DNA from: Streptomyces coffeae
Lineage (GTDB): Bacteria > Actinomycetota > Actinomycetes > Streptomycetales > Streptomycetaceae
Reading direction: 5' to 3'
Length of the DNA: 64,000 nt
NCBI RefSeq assembly: GCF_016741875.1
Contig: NZ_JAERRF010000004.1
Coordinates: 310,001-374,000 of the forward strand
Made by a program: the position numbers and the translations under genes. Each line of letters starts with the position of its first letter. Position 1 is the stretch's first letter. The notes beneath the pieces are model-generated. The model was not told where the DNA came from. It worked only from the letters and a program-made list of their open reading frames with translations, and did not search any database. Of this stretch, positions 14,764 through 22,359 are shown piece after piece.

Positions 14764-16161
14764 ATGACGGAAATCCTTTCGTCCGCCATAGCGGACGGTG
14801 GCGTTCTGCCTGCGGAGCGTGTTGTCGAGCACCCGGCGTGGCCGGCTCTGAAGGATGCTGTCGAAACGATTCGCCCGTGGCAGTCCAAGGACGGTTCGAT
14901 CGACTTCGACGCCGAGGGCGCGCCCTCCCGGGCCACCGCGGCGGCCGCCGCCGATCGGGTGATCAAAGCGATCGAGGAGCTGGCCCCGCTGCTCCCGCAC
15001 AACGCCGAGTACCACCGTGCGCTGGTCGCCGATCTGCGCCGCTGGGCCGACGGCGGTTTCGAGGTGCCCGACTTCCTGGACTCGCTGCTGGCCTTCCAGC
15101 CCGCCCAGGGGCGGACCGACGGCCGCCAGCACCTGGTCGTCTTCCCCATGTACACGCAGAACGGCAATCCGAACCGCAATCTGGAAGCCGTCGTACTGCG
15201 CATGGTCTGGCCGGACTGGCTGGCCGAGCTGGAGCGCACCCGCTATGACAACCCGCTCTACCTCGGCCTCGCCTTCGAGGACTTCACCGCCGGGTACGAC
15301 ACCAACTCCGCGGTGCTCTTCCCGGAGACCATCGCCGTCCGTGAGGCCCCCGAGCGCTTCAGCTGGGGCGGGATCTTCTGCGACCGCGAGGCCGCCCGCT
15401 TCCGCCGGGTCAGCGAGGCCGCCGTCCGCGCCCTGGGCATCGAACTCCCCGAGGACATCGCGGAGATGCTGGCCGACCAGCACCGCTGCCAGGAGGCGTT
15501 CGCCCTGTGGGACATGGTCCACGACCGCACCCACAGCCACGGTGACCTGCCCTTCGACCCCTTCATGATCAAGCAGCGGCAGCCGTTCTGGATGTACGGC
15601 CTGGAGGAGCTGCGCTGTGACCTCACCGCCTTCAAGGAGGCCGTGAAGCTGGAGGCCGAGGGTGTCGCCCAGGCCCGCGACGTCCAGTACGCCGTGATCT
15701 TCGACCGGATGTTCCGCTTCCCGGTCACCGGCGACCGCGTCCGCAACTACGACGGCCTCGGCGGCCAGTTGCTCTTCGCCTACCTCCACCAGCACGACGT
15801 CGTACGCTGGACGGACAACACCCTGCACATCGACTGGTCCCGCGCCTCGCAGGTCACCAATCAGCTGTGCGGCGAGATCGAGAAGCTCTACCGCGACGGT
15901 ATCGACCGCCCCAAGCTGGTCCACTGGTTCAAGGCGTACGAGCTGGTGTCCACCTATCTGGCACCGCACCCCGGCTCGGTATGGGCCAAGGGCCCCGACG
16001 CCCTGGACCTGACCCAGCCGCCGCGCAAGCTCGTCGACGACGTGCTTCCCGACGAGTTTCCGCTGAGCATGTTCTACGAGGCCCTCGCCAAGAAGCTGCG
16101 TGACGTGGTTGCCTCCACCAAGGGGATCACGGCCGACGCCGATGTGCGGGTGGCCGCGTGA
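14764..16161 (+). CDS. DUF6421 family protein
   Basis: This 465-residue cytosolic protein belongs to the actinobacterial DUF6421 family, recognised by its overall sequence and gene context. It is acidic and rich in aromatic and His residues. Notable stretches are FPMYTQNGNPNRNLEAVVLRM, FCDREAARFRRVSEA, LADQHRCQEAFALWDMVHDR and HSHGDLPFDPFMIKQRQPFWMYGLEE. The HDRTHSHGD cluster near residues 255-263 could be a metal or catalytic site, but nothing is established. It heads an operon with an SDR protein and a threonine-aldolase-like PLP enzyme, so a step in amino-acid or hydroxy-acid metabolism is a reasonable guess. Confidence 0.85.
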   Translation: MTEILSSAIADGGVLPAERVVEHPAWPALKDAVETIRPWQSKDGSIDFDAEGAPSRATAAAAADRVIKAIEELAPLLPHNAEYHRALVADLRRWADGGFEVPDFLDSLLAFQPAQGRTDGRQHLVVFPMYTQNGNPNRNLEAVVLRMVWPDWLAELERTRYDNPLYLGLAFEDFTAGYDTNSAVLFPETIAVREAPERFSWGGIFCDREAARFRRVSEAAVRALGIELPEDIAEMLADQHRCQEAFALWDMVHDRTHSHGDLPFDPFMIKQRQPFWMYGLEELRCDLTAFKEAVKLEAEGVAQARDVQYAVIFDRMFRFPVTGDRVRNYDGLGGQLLFAYLHQHDVVRWTDNTLHIDWSRASQVTNQLCGEIEKLYRDGIDRPKLVHWFKAYELVSTYLAPHPGSVWAKGPDALDLTQPPRKLVDDVLPDEFPLSMFYEALAKKLRDVVASTKGITADADVRVAA

Positions 16162-16220
16162 GCCCCGTCGGCGGACAGACGGACGGACACGCGGCAGGAA
16201 AGACCGAGGAGGCAACGACC

Positions 16221-17006
16221 ATGACCACACCGACGTCGAGCCCGACCCCCAACGAGCCGGGCGGCAAGGGCCCGCTCGAGGGCGCGGTCGTGGCGGTGGC
16301 GGGGGCGGCCGGCCCCGCGGGCCGCGCCACCCTGCTCCGGCTCGCCGAGGCCGGAGCCACCGTCGTGGCCTCCGACGCCGACCCGGCCCGGCTGGCCGAG
16401 GCGGTGGACGCCGCGCGTTACGCCCATGGTGGCGCCACCGTCACCGGCGACACCGTGGACCTGCTGGACCTGGGGGCGACCCGGGAGTGGGCCGACCGCA
16501 CCGAGAAGGAGTTCGGCCGGGTCGACGGCCTGGTGCACCTGGTCGGCGGCTGGCGCGGCAGCAAGACCTTCGCCGACGCCCCGCTCGCCGACTGGGACAC
16601 CCTGCACAATCTGCTGATCCGCACCGCCCAGCACACCTCGCTCGCCTTCCACGACGCCCTCCAGCGCAGCGGCAAGGGCCGCTATGTGCTGATCAGCGCG
16701 GCGGGCGCGTCCCAGCCCACCGCGGGCAACGCCGCGTACGCCGCAGCCAAGGCCGCCGCCGAGGCATGGACGCTCGCGCTCGGCGACTCCTTCCGCAAAC
16801 TGGGGGGCGAGGGCGGACCGTCGGCCGCCGCTGTCATCCTGGTGATCAAGGCGCTGGTGCACGACGCCATGCGCGCGGAACGCCCCAACGCGAAGTTCGC
16901 GGGCTTCACGGACGCCAAGGAGCTGGCCGAGGCCATCACCGGGGTCTGGGACCGGCCCGCCCAGGAAGTGAACGGAACCCGCCTGTGGCTGACCCCCAAG
17001 CCGTGA
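16221..17006 (+). CDS. Short-chain dehydrogenase/reductase (SDR)
   Basis: The 261-residue protein has a Rossmann fold. The nucleotide-binding segment reads VAVAGAAGPAGRATLLRLAEAGATVVASDAD in pieces, a non-standard GxxGxxG version. VHLVGGWRGSKTF stands where NNAG normally is, followed by a catalytic-type Ser (VLISAAGAS) and YAAAKAAAE, a good YxxxK. The Asp after the second strand (ASDAD) suggests NAD(H) preference. ATG 16221 has GGAGG upstream. Its stop overlaps the start of the downstream aldolase gene, indicating a tightly coupled pair. The GGWRG variant marks a distinct SDR subgroup seen with DUF6421. Confidence 0.9.
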   Translation: MTTPTSSPTPNEPGGKGPLEGAVVAVAGAAGPAGRATLLRLAEAGATVVASDADPARLAEAVDAARYAHGGATVTGDTVDLLDLGATREWADRTEKEFGRVDGLVHLVGGWRGSKTFADAPLADWDTLHNLLIRTAQHTSLAFHDALQRSGKGRYVLISAAGASQPTAGNAAYAAAKAAAEAWTLALGDSFRKLGGEGGPSAAAVILVIKALVHDAMRAERPNAKFAGFTDAKELAEAITGVWDRPAQEVNGTRLWLTPKP

Positions 17007-18067
17007 GGACCGACGCCCGTCGCCATCACGACCCCGAGATACGCGGATTCGCCAGCGACAACTACGCGGGGGCGCATCCGGAGATCCTCGCCGCGCTCGC
17101 CCTCGCCAACGGAGGCCACCAGGTCGCCTACGGCGAGGACGACTACACCGCGCACCTCCAGTTCGTCATGCGCAGCCACTTCGGCCCCGACGCCCAGGCG
17201 TTCCCGGTCTTCAACGGCACCGGCTCCAATGTCGTCGCCCTCCAGGCCCTCACCGACCGCTGGGGCGCCGTCATCTGCGCCGAGACCGCGCATATCAACG
17301 TCGACGAATGCGGCGCCCCCGAGCGCGTCGGCGGGCTCAAGCTGCTCACCGTGCCCACCGAGGACGGCAAGCTCACCCCCGACCTCATCGACCGCCAGGC
17401 GTGGGGCTGGGACGACGAGCACCGGGCGATGCCACAGGTCGTTTCGATCGCCCAGAACACCGAGCTGGGCACCGTCTACACGGTGGACGAGATCCGGGCC
17501 ATCTGCGACCACGCCCATGAGCGGGGGATGAAGGTCCATCTGGACGGGGCCCGGATAGCCAACGCGGCCGCGTCCCTGGATGTGCCGATGCGGTCGTTCA
17601 CCAATGTGGCGGGCGTGGACATCGTGTCGTTCGGCGGCACCAAGAACGGCATGCTGTTCGGCGAGGCCGTCGTGGTGGTCAACCCGGACGCCGGGCGCGC
17701 CATGAAGCATCTGCGCAAGCTGTCCATGCAGCTCGCCTCCAAGATGCGGTTCGTCTCCGTCCAGCTCGAGGCGCTGCTCGCACGCGATCTGTGGCTGCGC
17801 AACGCCCGCCAGGCCAATGCCATGGCCCGACGGCTGGCCGACGGCGTCCGCGAGGTGGACGGGGTGAAGATCCTCTATCCGGTCCAGGCCAACGCGGTCT
17901 TCGCCCGGCTGCCGCACGATGTGAGCGAGCGCCTCCAGAAGCGGTACCGCTTCTACTTCTGGGACGAGGCGGTCGGCGATGTGCGCTGGATGTGCTCCTA
18001 CGACACCACGGAGGAGGACGTCGACGGCTTTGTCGCGGCGCTGAAGGAAGAGATGGGCAAGGCATAG
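17003..18067 (+). CDS. Threonine-aldolase-family PLP enzyme (beta-eliminating lyase fold)
   Basis: This 354-residue fold-type I PLP enzyme carries FASDNYAGAHPEIL at the start, as L-threonine aldolases do. It has FPVFNGTGSNVVAL for phosphate binding, VHLDGARIANAA with the pyridine-binding Asp181, and SFGGTKNGM with Schiff-base Lys214. Family members cleave beta-hydroxy-alpha-amino acids to glycine and an aldehyde. The GTG start overlaps the SDR stop codon (GTGA), so translation is coupled. An SDR plus an aldolase could interconvert hydroxy- and keto-amino acids. A strong terminator follows. Confidence 0.92.
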   Translation: MRTDARRHHDPEIRGFASDNYAGAHPEILAALALANGGHQVAYGEDDYTAHLQFVMRSHFGPDAQAFPVFNGTGSNVVALQALTDRWGAVICAETAHINVDECGAPERVGGLKLLTVPTEDGKLTPDLIDRQAWGWDDEHRAMPQVVSIAQNTELGTVYTVDEIRAICDHAHERGMKVHLDGARIANAAASLDVPMRSFTNVAGVDIVSFGGTKNGMLFGEAVVVVNPDAGRAMKHLRKLSMQLASKMRFVSVQLEALLARDLWLRNARQANAMARRLADGVREVDGVKILYPVQANAVFARLPHDVSERLQKRYRFYFWDEAVGDVRWMCSYDTTEEDVDGFVAALKEEMGKA

Positions 18068-18080
18068 CGCCGGGCGATCG

Positions 18081-18125
18081 ACGTATGAGGGGCGGGCCGC
18101 TGAAAGCGGCCCGCCCCTCATACGT
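18081..18125. terminator. Perfect 21-bp stem bidirectional terminator
   Basis: Bases 18081-18101 are perfectly complementary to 18105-18125 with a GAA loop. The hairpin lies between the convergent aldolase and acyltransferase genes and would terminate both transcripts. Confidence 0.9.
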
Positions 18126-18137
18126 CGTGGTGAGGGC

Positions 18138-18869
18138 CTAGCGTCCGCGGTCCAGGGTCAGCGCCTCGGCCGGGGTGGGCGCCGTACCGCCGAGGTGGGC
18201 CGGGACCCACCAGGTGTCGTCCGGGCCCTTCGGCCGCACCGGATACGCCCGCTGCGCCGCCTCCAGCAGCTCCTGGACCCGGCCCCGCAGCCGCTCGGTC
18301 AGGGTGTCCGACGGCTCGCTGGGATCGGCCTCCATCGGCTCACCGACCCGCATGGTGATCGGGAAGTGGTTGCGGCCCAGCGCCCGCTTGTGGCCCTTGG
18401 TCCACAGCCGCTGGGTGCCCCACAGCGCCATCGGCAGCAGCGGAACGCCCGCCTCCTGGGCCAGCCGTGCCGCGCCGGACTTGAAGTTCTTCAGGGTGAA
18501 CGAGCGCGAGATGGTCGCCTCCGGGAAGACCCCGATGATCTCGCCCGAGCGCAGTGCCTTCAGGGCGTGCTTGTACGCGTCCAGACCCGCCGCCCGGTCC
18601 ACCGGGATGTGCTTCATGGCGCGCATCAGCGGTCCGGACACCTTGTGCCGGAAGACCGACTCCTTCGCCATGAACCGCACCAGCCGCTTCGACGGAAGGG
18701 CGGTCAGCCCGCAGAAGACGAAGTCGAGATAGCCGATGTGGTTGCTGACCAGAACCGCGCCGCCCCGCTGCGGGACATTCTCGGTGCCCTTGATGTCGAA
18801 GCGCAGATCCAGCGCCTTGAACATCGTGCGGGCGACGCCGACGACCGGCGGGTAGACGAGCTCTGCCAT
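18138..18869 (-). CDS. 1-acyl-sn-glycerol-3-phosphate acyltransferase (PlsC-like)
   Basis: The 243-residue protein has the acyltransferase motifs in order: NHIGYLD (the NHx4D catalytic pair) near residues 43-49, VFPEATISRS (FPEGTRS-like) near 110-119, and VPLLPMALWG further on. It would acylate lysophosphatidate or a related acceptor at the cytoplasmic membrane face. ATG 18869 follows AAGGG. The thioredoxin gene is divergent, with about 230 bases between. The motifs are complete, so an active enzyme is expected; the substrate may differ from lysophosphatidate because Streptomyces encodes several paralogues. Confidence 0.9.
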   Translation of the reverse strand: MAELVYPPVVGVARTMFKALDLRFDIKGTENVPQRGGAVLVSNHIGYLDFVFCGLTALPSKRLVRFMAKESVFRHKVSGPLMRAMKHIPVDRAAGLDAYKHALKALRSGEIIGVFPEATISRSFTLKNFKSGAARLAQEAGVPLLPMALWGTQRLWTKGHKRALGRNHFPITMRVGEPMEADPSEPSDTLTERLRGRVQELLEAAQRAYPVRPKGPDDTWWVPAHLGGTAPTPAEALTLDRGR

Positions 18870-19016
18870 AGAGGGACCCTTCGTCGATGTTCCGGGGAGG
18901 GCTCTCCCGGCGGAGTTACGCGGCCGTAGGTTTGCGGCTTCTGCCAGATGCTGCCCGATGTCGGGTTCTGGGGCTACCGCGCGGCACGGCCCTGCCGGGA
19001 GATCCTCATCACGTCC

Positions 19017-19042
19017 GGAATCTTCGTGGCTGCGGGAACGCT
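19017..19042 (+). promoter_or_regulatory. Possible SigR-type promoter of the thioredoxin gene
   Basis: GGAAT (19017-19021) is followed after exactly 18 bases by GCT, close to the thiol-stress sigma factor SigR pattern (GGGAAT-N18-GTT). Thioredoxins are classical SigR targets in Streptomyces. The -10 has one mismatch, so this is tentative. Confidence 0.35.
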
Positions 19043-19097
19043 GTATGAGGGACGGCCCACGGGCGGCCGAAGAACGGGTGAAGGAAGGACGGCCAGG

Positions 19098-19424
19098 GTG
19101 CGCGACGCGGACCGGAGCGGGCGGCTGAGCGCCGCCGAGCTGGGCGGGGAGCTGGGGCGGCGGGCGACGCTCGTCCAGTTCTCCAGCGCCTTCTGCCAGC
19201 CCTGCCGGGCCACCCGGCGGACGCTGGACGAGGTCGCCGCGATGGTGGACGGCGTGGTCCACCTCGAGATCGACGCCGAGGCGCATCTGGAGCTGGTGCG
19301 GGCACTGGACGTGGTCCGGACCCCCACCGTGCTGGTGCTGGACGCCTCCGGCCGGATCGTCCGCCGCGCCTCCGGACAGCCTCGCCGGGCCGATGTCATC
19401 GCGGCGCTGGGTGATGCGGTGTGA
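19098..19424 (+). CDS. Thioredoxin-family protein
   Basis: The 108-residue protein is a minimal thioredoxin fold. FSSAFCQPCRATRR places the redox pair CQPC near residue 32, and VVRTPTVLVLD supplies the conserved cis-proline (TPT). The active-site dipeptide Gln-Pro differs from Gly-Pro of standard thioredoxins, and the Trp before the first Cys is Phe, so redox potential or partners may differ. GTG 19098 has GGAAGGA upstream; an in-frame ATG 50 codons earlier would add non-family sequence. No thioredoxin reductase is adjacent. Confidence 0.88.
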   Translation: MRDADRSGRLSAAELGGELGRRATLVQFSSAFCQPCRATRRTLDEVAAMVDGVVHLEIDAEAHLELVRALDVVRTPTVLVLDASGRIVRRASGQPRRADVIAALGDAV

Positions 19425-19483
19425 CGACCCCCATCCCGGCCCGCACTTGACGGTGTGCTCCGGGCATCGTCAGGGTGAACGTC

Positions 19484-19564
19484 ATGCGGCCTGGACTCCT
19501 TCTCTACGGACCCGTGCACGTGGATCTGCTGCGGACCGCGGGCGCACGCTGTCCGGGCGGGTGA
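19484..19564 (+). CDS. HVDL-type leader peptide (Cys/sulfur attenuation type)
   Basis: A 26-codon ORF starting at ATG 19484, with AGGGTGA upstream, encodes a peptide with GPVHVDLLRTAGARC near its end. This H-V-D-L-x-R-x5-C pattern is the mark of the short putative leader peptides found ahead of sulfur-metabolism genes in Streptomyces. It ends 56 bases before the flavin reductase start. Stalling at the Cys codon when cysteine is short could control downstream expression; that mechanism is inferred from the family. Confidence 0.7.
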   Translation: MRPGLLLYGPVHVDLLRTAGARCPGG

Positions 19565-19620
19565 GCGACGACGAATCAACGGCTCCCCCCGCTCGTACTC
19601 TCCCGCAGAAGGGCACCTCC

Positions 19621-20175
19621 ATGACGGCAACGCCCGCACTGGGCACGCCCCGGCTCGCCGCGTCCGAACCCCCCTCCGCCTTCTCCGACTTCTCCGCTGC
19701 CGCCGACCCCTCCGCGCTGCTCCGCTCGGTCTTCCGGCGGCATGCGGCCGGGGTGGCCGTGATCACCGCGTGCGGCGAGAAGCCCGTGGGGTTCACCGCG
19801 ACCTCGCTCGCCTCCGTGGCCGCCGAGCCCCCGCTGCTCTCCTTCGGTGTGGGCACCGCCTCCTCGAGCTGGCCGGTGATCGCCGAGGCCGGGCATGTCG
19901 GGGTGCACATCCTGGGGGAGCACCAGCGGGAGCTGGCCGAGACCTTCGCCCGCAGCGGTGCGGACCGTTTCGGGCCGGGCACCGGCTGGCGCCCGGGGCC
20001 TGAGGGGGTGCCGCTGCTGGACGGGGTGCTGGGGTGGCTGGTGTGCCGGGTGGCGGCCCGGATACCCGCCGGTGACCACCATGTGGTGATCGGCGAGGTG
20101 ACCGCTGGGGATCCGGCGGGGGCGGGCCGTCCGCTGCTGTACCACCAGGGTCGCTTCAACGCACTTCGGGACTGA
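19621..20175 (+). CDS. Flavin reductase family protein
   Basis: This 184-residue protein has the flavin-reductase split barrel. FRRHAAGVAVITACGEKPVGFTATSLASVAAEPPLLSF (in parts) is the FMN-binding start, then VHILGEHQRELAETFAR, and GDHHVVIGEV with the conserved His pair. Such enzymes reduce FMN with NAD(P)H and hand it to two-component monooxygenases. The N-terminal ~25 residues are Ser/Pro rich and not part of the fold. ATG 19621 follows AGAAGGG. The upstream leader peptide suggests sulfur-dependent expression, for example with a sulfonate monooxygenase encoded elsewhere. Confidence 0.9.
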   Translation: MTATPALGTPRLAASEPPSAFSDFSAAADPSALLRSVFRRHAAGVAVITACGEKPVGFTATSLASVAAEPPLLSFGVGTASSSWPVIAEAGHVGVHILGEHQRELAETFARSGADRFGPGTGWRPGPEGVPLLDGVLGWLVCRVAARIPAGDHHVVIGEVTAGDPAGAGRPLLYHQGRFNALRD

Positions 20176-20377
20176 GAAGTCCCCGCTGATCGTCCGTTGG
20201 CAACGTCACAGTTCATACGGCTTGCGAACCGGGAACGAGCTGGGTGTACTGGCGAGTAATATTTCGTTCGGTGCAGGGGGCCGCCCCGACCGGGAACCGA
20301 ACGGATACCGCCCCCGAAGGCGCCTATGCTGCCAGCACAAGGCAGCCCGGAAGAGACGATGCAGTAGGAGAGCCGGC

Positions 20378-21163
20378 GTGAGCTTGAGGATCGTTGTCTG
20401 TGTGAAGTACGTGCCCGACGCCACCGGCGACCGGCACTTCGCCGAAGACCTGACTGTCGACCGCGACGATGTGGACGGCCTGCTCTCGGAGCTGGATGAG
20501 TACGCGGTCGAGCAGGCGCTCCAGATCGCCGACGAGGCGGACGACGCGGAGATCACGGTGCTGACCGTGGGTCCGGAGGACGCCAAGGACGCGCTGCGCA
20601 AGGCGCTGTCCATGGGGGCGGACAAGGCCGTGCACGTCGAGGACGACGATCTGCACGGCACCGATGTGCTGGGCACCTCGCTGGTGCTGGCCAAGGCCGT
20701 CGAGAAGACCGGTTACGACCTGGTGATCTGCGGTATGGCGTCCACCGACGGCTCCATGGGTGTCCTTCCGGCGCTGCTGGCCGAACGCCTGGGCGTTCCC
20801 CAGGTCACCCTGCTGTCGGAGGTCTCGGTCGAGGACGGCACCGTCAAGGGCCGCCGCGACGGCGACACGGCCACCGAGCAGCTCGAGGCGTCGCTCCCGG
20901 CCGTGGTGTCGGTGACCGACCAGTCGGGCGAGGCCCGTTACCCGTCCTTCAAGGGCATCATGGCCGCCAAGAAGAAGCCGGTGACCTCCTGGGACCTGGA
21001 CGACCTGGAGATCGACGGGGACGAGGTCGGTCTGGACGGTGCCTGGACCGCGGTCGACTCCGCCACGGAGCGCCCGGCCCGCACCGCGGGCACGATCGTC
21101 AAGGACGAGGGCGAGGGCGGTAAGCAGCTCGCCGAGTTCCTGGCCGGCCAGAAGTTCATCTGA
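20378..21163 (+). CDS. etfB: Electron transfer flavoprotein beta subunit
   Basis: The 261-residue protein is EtfB (FixA type): RIVVCVKYVPD at the start, the ETF-beta signature around VDGLLSELDEYAVEQALQIAD, and the AMP-binding region LVICGMASTDGSMGVLPALLAERLG in pieces. With EtfA it takes electrons from acyl-CoA and other dehydrogenases and passes them to ETF-quinone oxidoreductase. GTG 20378 follows GTAGGAG; in-frame starts upstream lie in non-family sequence. etfA follows after 54 bases. A TATGCT hexamer about 55 bases upstream could be the -10, though no clear -35 is seen. Confidence 0.95.
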   Translation: MSLRIVVCVKYVPDATGDRHFAEDLTVDRDDVDGLLSELDEYAVEQALQIADEADDAEITVLTVGPEDAKDALRKALSMGADKAVHVEDDDLHGTDVLGTSLVLAKAVEKTGYDLVICGMASTDGSMGVLPALLAERLGVPQVTLLSEVSVEDGTVKGRRDGDTATEQLEASLPAVVSVTDQSGEARYPSFKGIMAAKKKPVTSWDLDDLEIDGDEVGLDGAWTAVDSATERPARTAGTIVKDEGEGGKQLAEFLAGQKFI

Positions 21164-21217
21164 GCCGCGCCGTCCTACCGCCCCCGACATCTCGCATTTC
21201 GCAGGAGAGCGATTCCC

Positions 21218-22180
21218 ATGGCTGAAGTCCTCGTCTATGTCGACCATGTGGACGGTGCCGTCCGCAAGCCCACCCTGGAGCTGCTGACCCTGGCCCGCCG
21301 TATCGGCGAGCCGGTGGCCGTGGCCCTCGGCGCCGGTGCCGAGGCCACCGCCGCCACCGCCGCCGAGTACGGCGCGGTCAAGGTCCTCACCGCCGATGCG
21401 CCCGAGTTCGCCGACTACCTGGTGGTCCCGAAGGTGGATGCGCTGGAGGCGGCGTACCAGGCCGTCTCCCCGGCCGCCGTGCTGGTGCCGTCCTCCGCGG
21501 AGGGCAAGGAGATCGCCGCCCGGCTCGCGCTCCGCATCGGCTCCGGCATCATCACCGACGCCGTCGACCTGGAGGCGGGTGACGAGGGCCCGGTGGCGAG
21601 CCAGTCGGTCTTCGCCGCCGCGTTCACCACCAAGTCCCGGGTCTCCAAGGGCACGCCGGTCATCACCGTCAAGCCCAACTCGGCCGCCCCGGAGGCCGCT
21701 CCGGCCGCGGGCACCGTGGAGCCGCTGAGCGTTTCCTTCGGTGACCAGGCCACCGGCACCAAGGTCGTCTCTCGCACCCCGCGCGAGTCGACCGGCCGTC
21801 CGGAGCTGACCGAGGCCGCGATCGTGGTCTCCGGCGGCCGTGGTGTGGGCGGCGCGGAGAACTTCCCCGTCGTCGAGGCGCTCGCCGACTCGCTGGGCGC
21901 CGCCGTGGGCGCCTCGCGCGCCGCGGTGGACGCGGGCTGGTACCCGCACACCAGCCAGGTGGGCCAGACCGGCAAGTCGGTCTCGCCGCAGCTGTACATC
22001 GCGGCGGGCATCTCCGGCGCGATCCAGCACCGCGCCGGTATGCAGACCTCGAAGACCATCGTGGCCATCAACAAGGACGCCGAGGCCCCGATCTTCGACC
22101 TGGTCGACTACGGCGTGGTCGGCGACCTCTTCGAGGTCGTCCCGCAGCTCACCGAAGAGGTCAAGTCCCGCAAGGGCTGA
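21218..22180 (+). CDS. etfA: Electron transfer flavoprotein alpha subunit
   Basis: This 320-residue EtfA (FixB type) has an N-terminal domain from residue 1 to about 190. The C-terminal FAD-binding domain contains VSGGRGVGGAENF, GASRAAVDAGWYPHTSQVGQ, TGKSVSPQLYIAAGISGAIQ and the KTIVAINKDAEAPIF signature. It carries the FAD of the heterodimer. ATG 21218 has GCAGGAG upstream. It is co-transcribed with etfB, and a strong hairpin terminator follows 16 bases after the stop. Confidence 0.96.
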   Translation: MAEVLVYVDHVDGAVRKPTLELLTLARRIGEPVAVALGAGAEATAATAAEYGAVKVLTADAPEFADYLVVPKVDALEAAYQAVSPAAVLVPSSAEGKEIAARLALRIGSGIITDAVDLEAGDEGPVASQSVFAAAFTTKSRVSKGTPVITVKPNSAAPEAAPAAGTVEPLSVSFGDQATGTKVVSRTPRESTGRPELTEAAIVVSGGRGVGGAENFPVVEALADSLGAAVGASRAAVDAGWYPHTSQVGQTGKSVSPQLYIAAGISGAIQHRAGMQTSKTIVAINKDAEAPIFDLVDYGVVGDLFEVVPQLTEEVKSRKG

Positions 22181-22196
22181 TCTCCGCCGAGCCCGC

Positions 22197-22237
22197 CCGT
22201 GGGGCCCCGTACGCACACCGCGTACGGGGCCCCACGG
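22197..22237 (+). terminator. 18-bp stem terminator of etfBA
   Basis: Bases 22197-22214 are perfectly complementary to 22220-22237 around an ACACC loop. It ends the etf operon. Confidence 0.88.
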
Positions 22238-22273
22238 CTGTCGTCGCGCGTTCCCGCCCGCCGGGCGCGGGTG

Positions 22274-22321
22274 TTGACCCGCCCCTGCCGCCCGGATACG
22301 TTCATTCAACGAATTGTTGAA
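22274..22321 (+). promoter_or_regulatory. Promoter with overlapping operator upstream of the DUF6986 gene
   Basis: TTGACC (22274-22279) and TACGTT (22297-22302) are separated by 17 bases. Directly after the -10 lies TTCAACGAATTGTTGAA (22305-22321), with 6-base arms TTCAAC/GTTGAA around five bases, covering the predicted start site. This is an ideal place for a repressor, possibly of the IclR or GntR class. No regulator gene is adjacent. Confidence 0.55.
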
Positions 22322-22359
22322 AGCGTGGATCCGTGCGGTCGAGGCGTGGAGGTGCGGGA

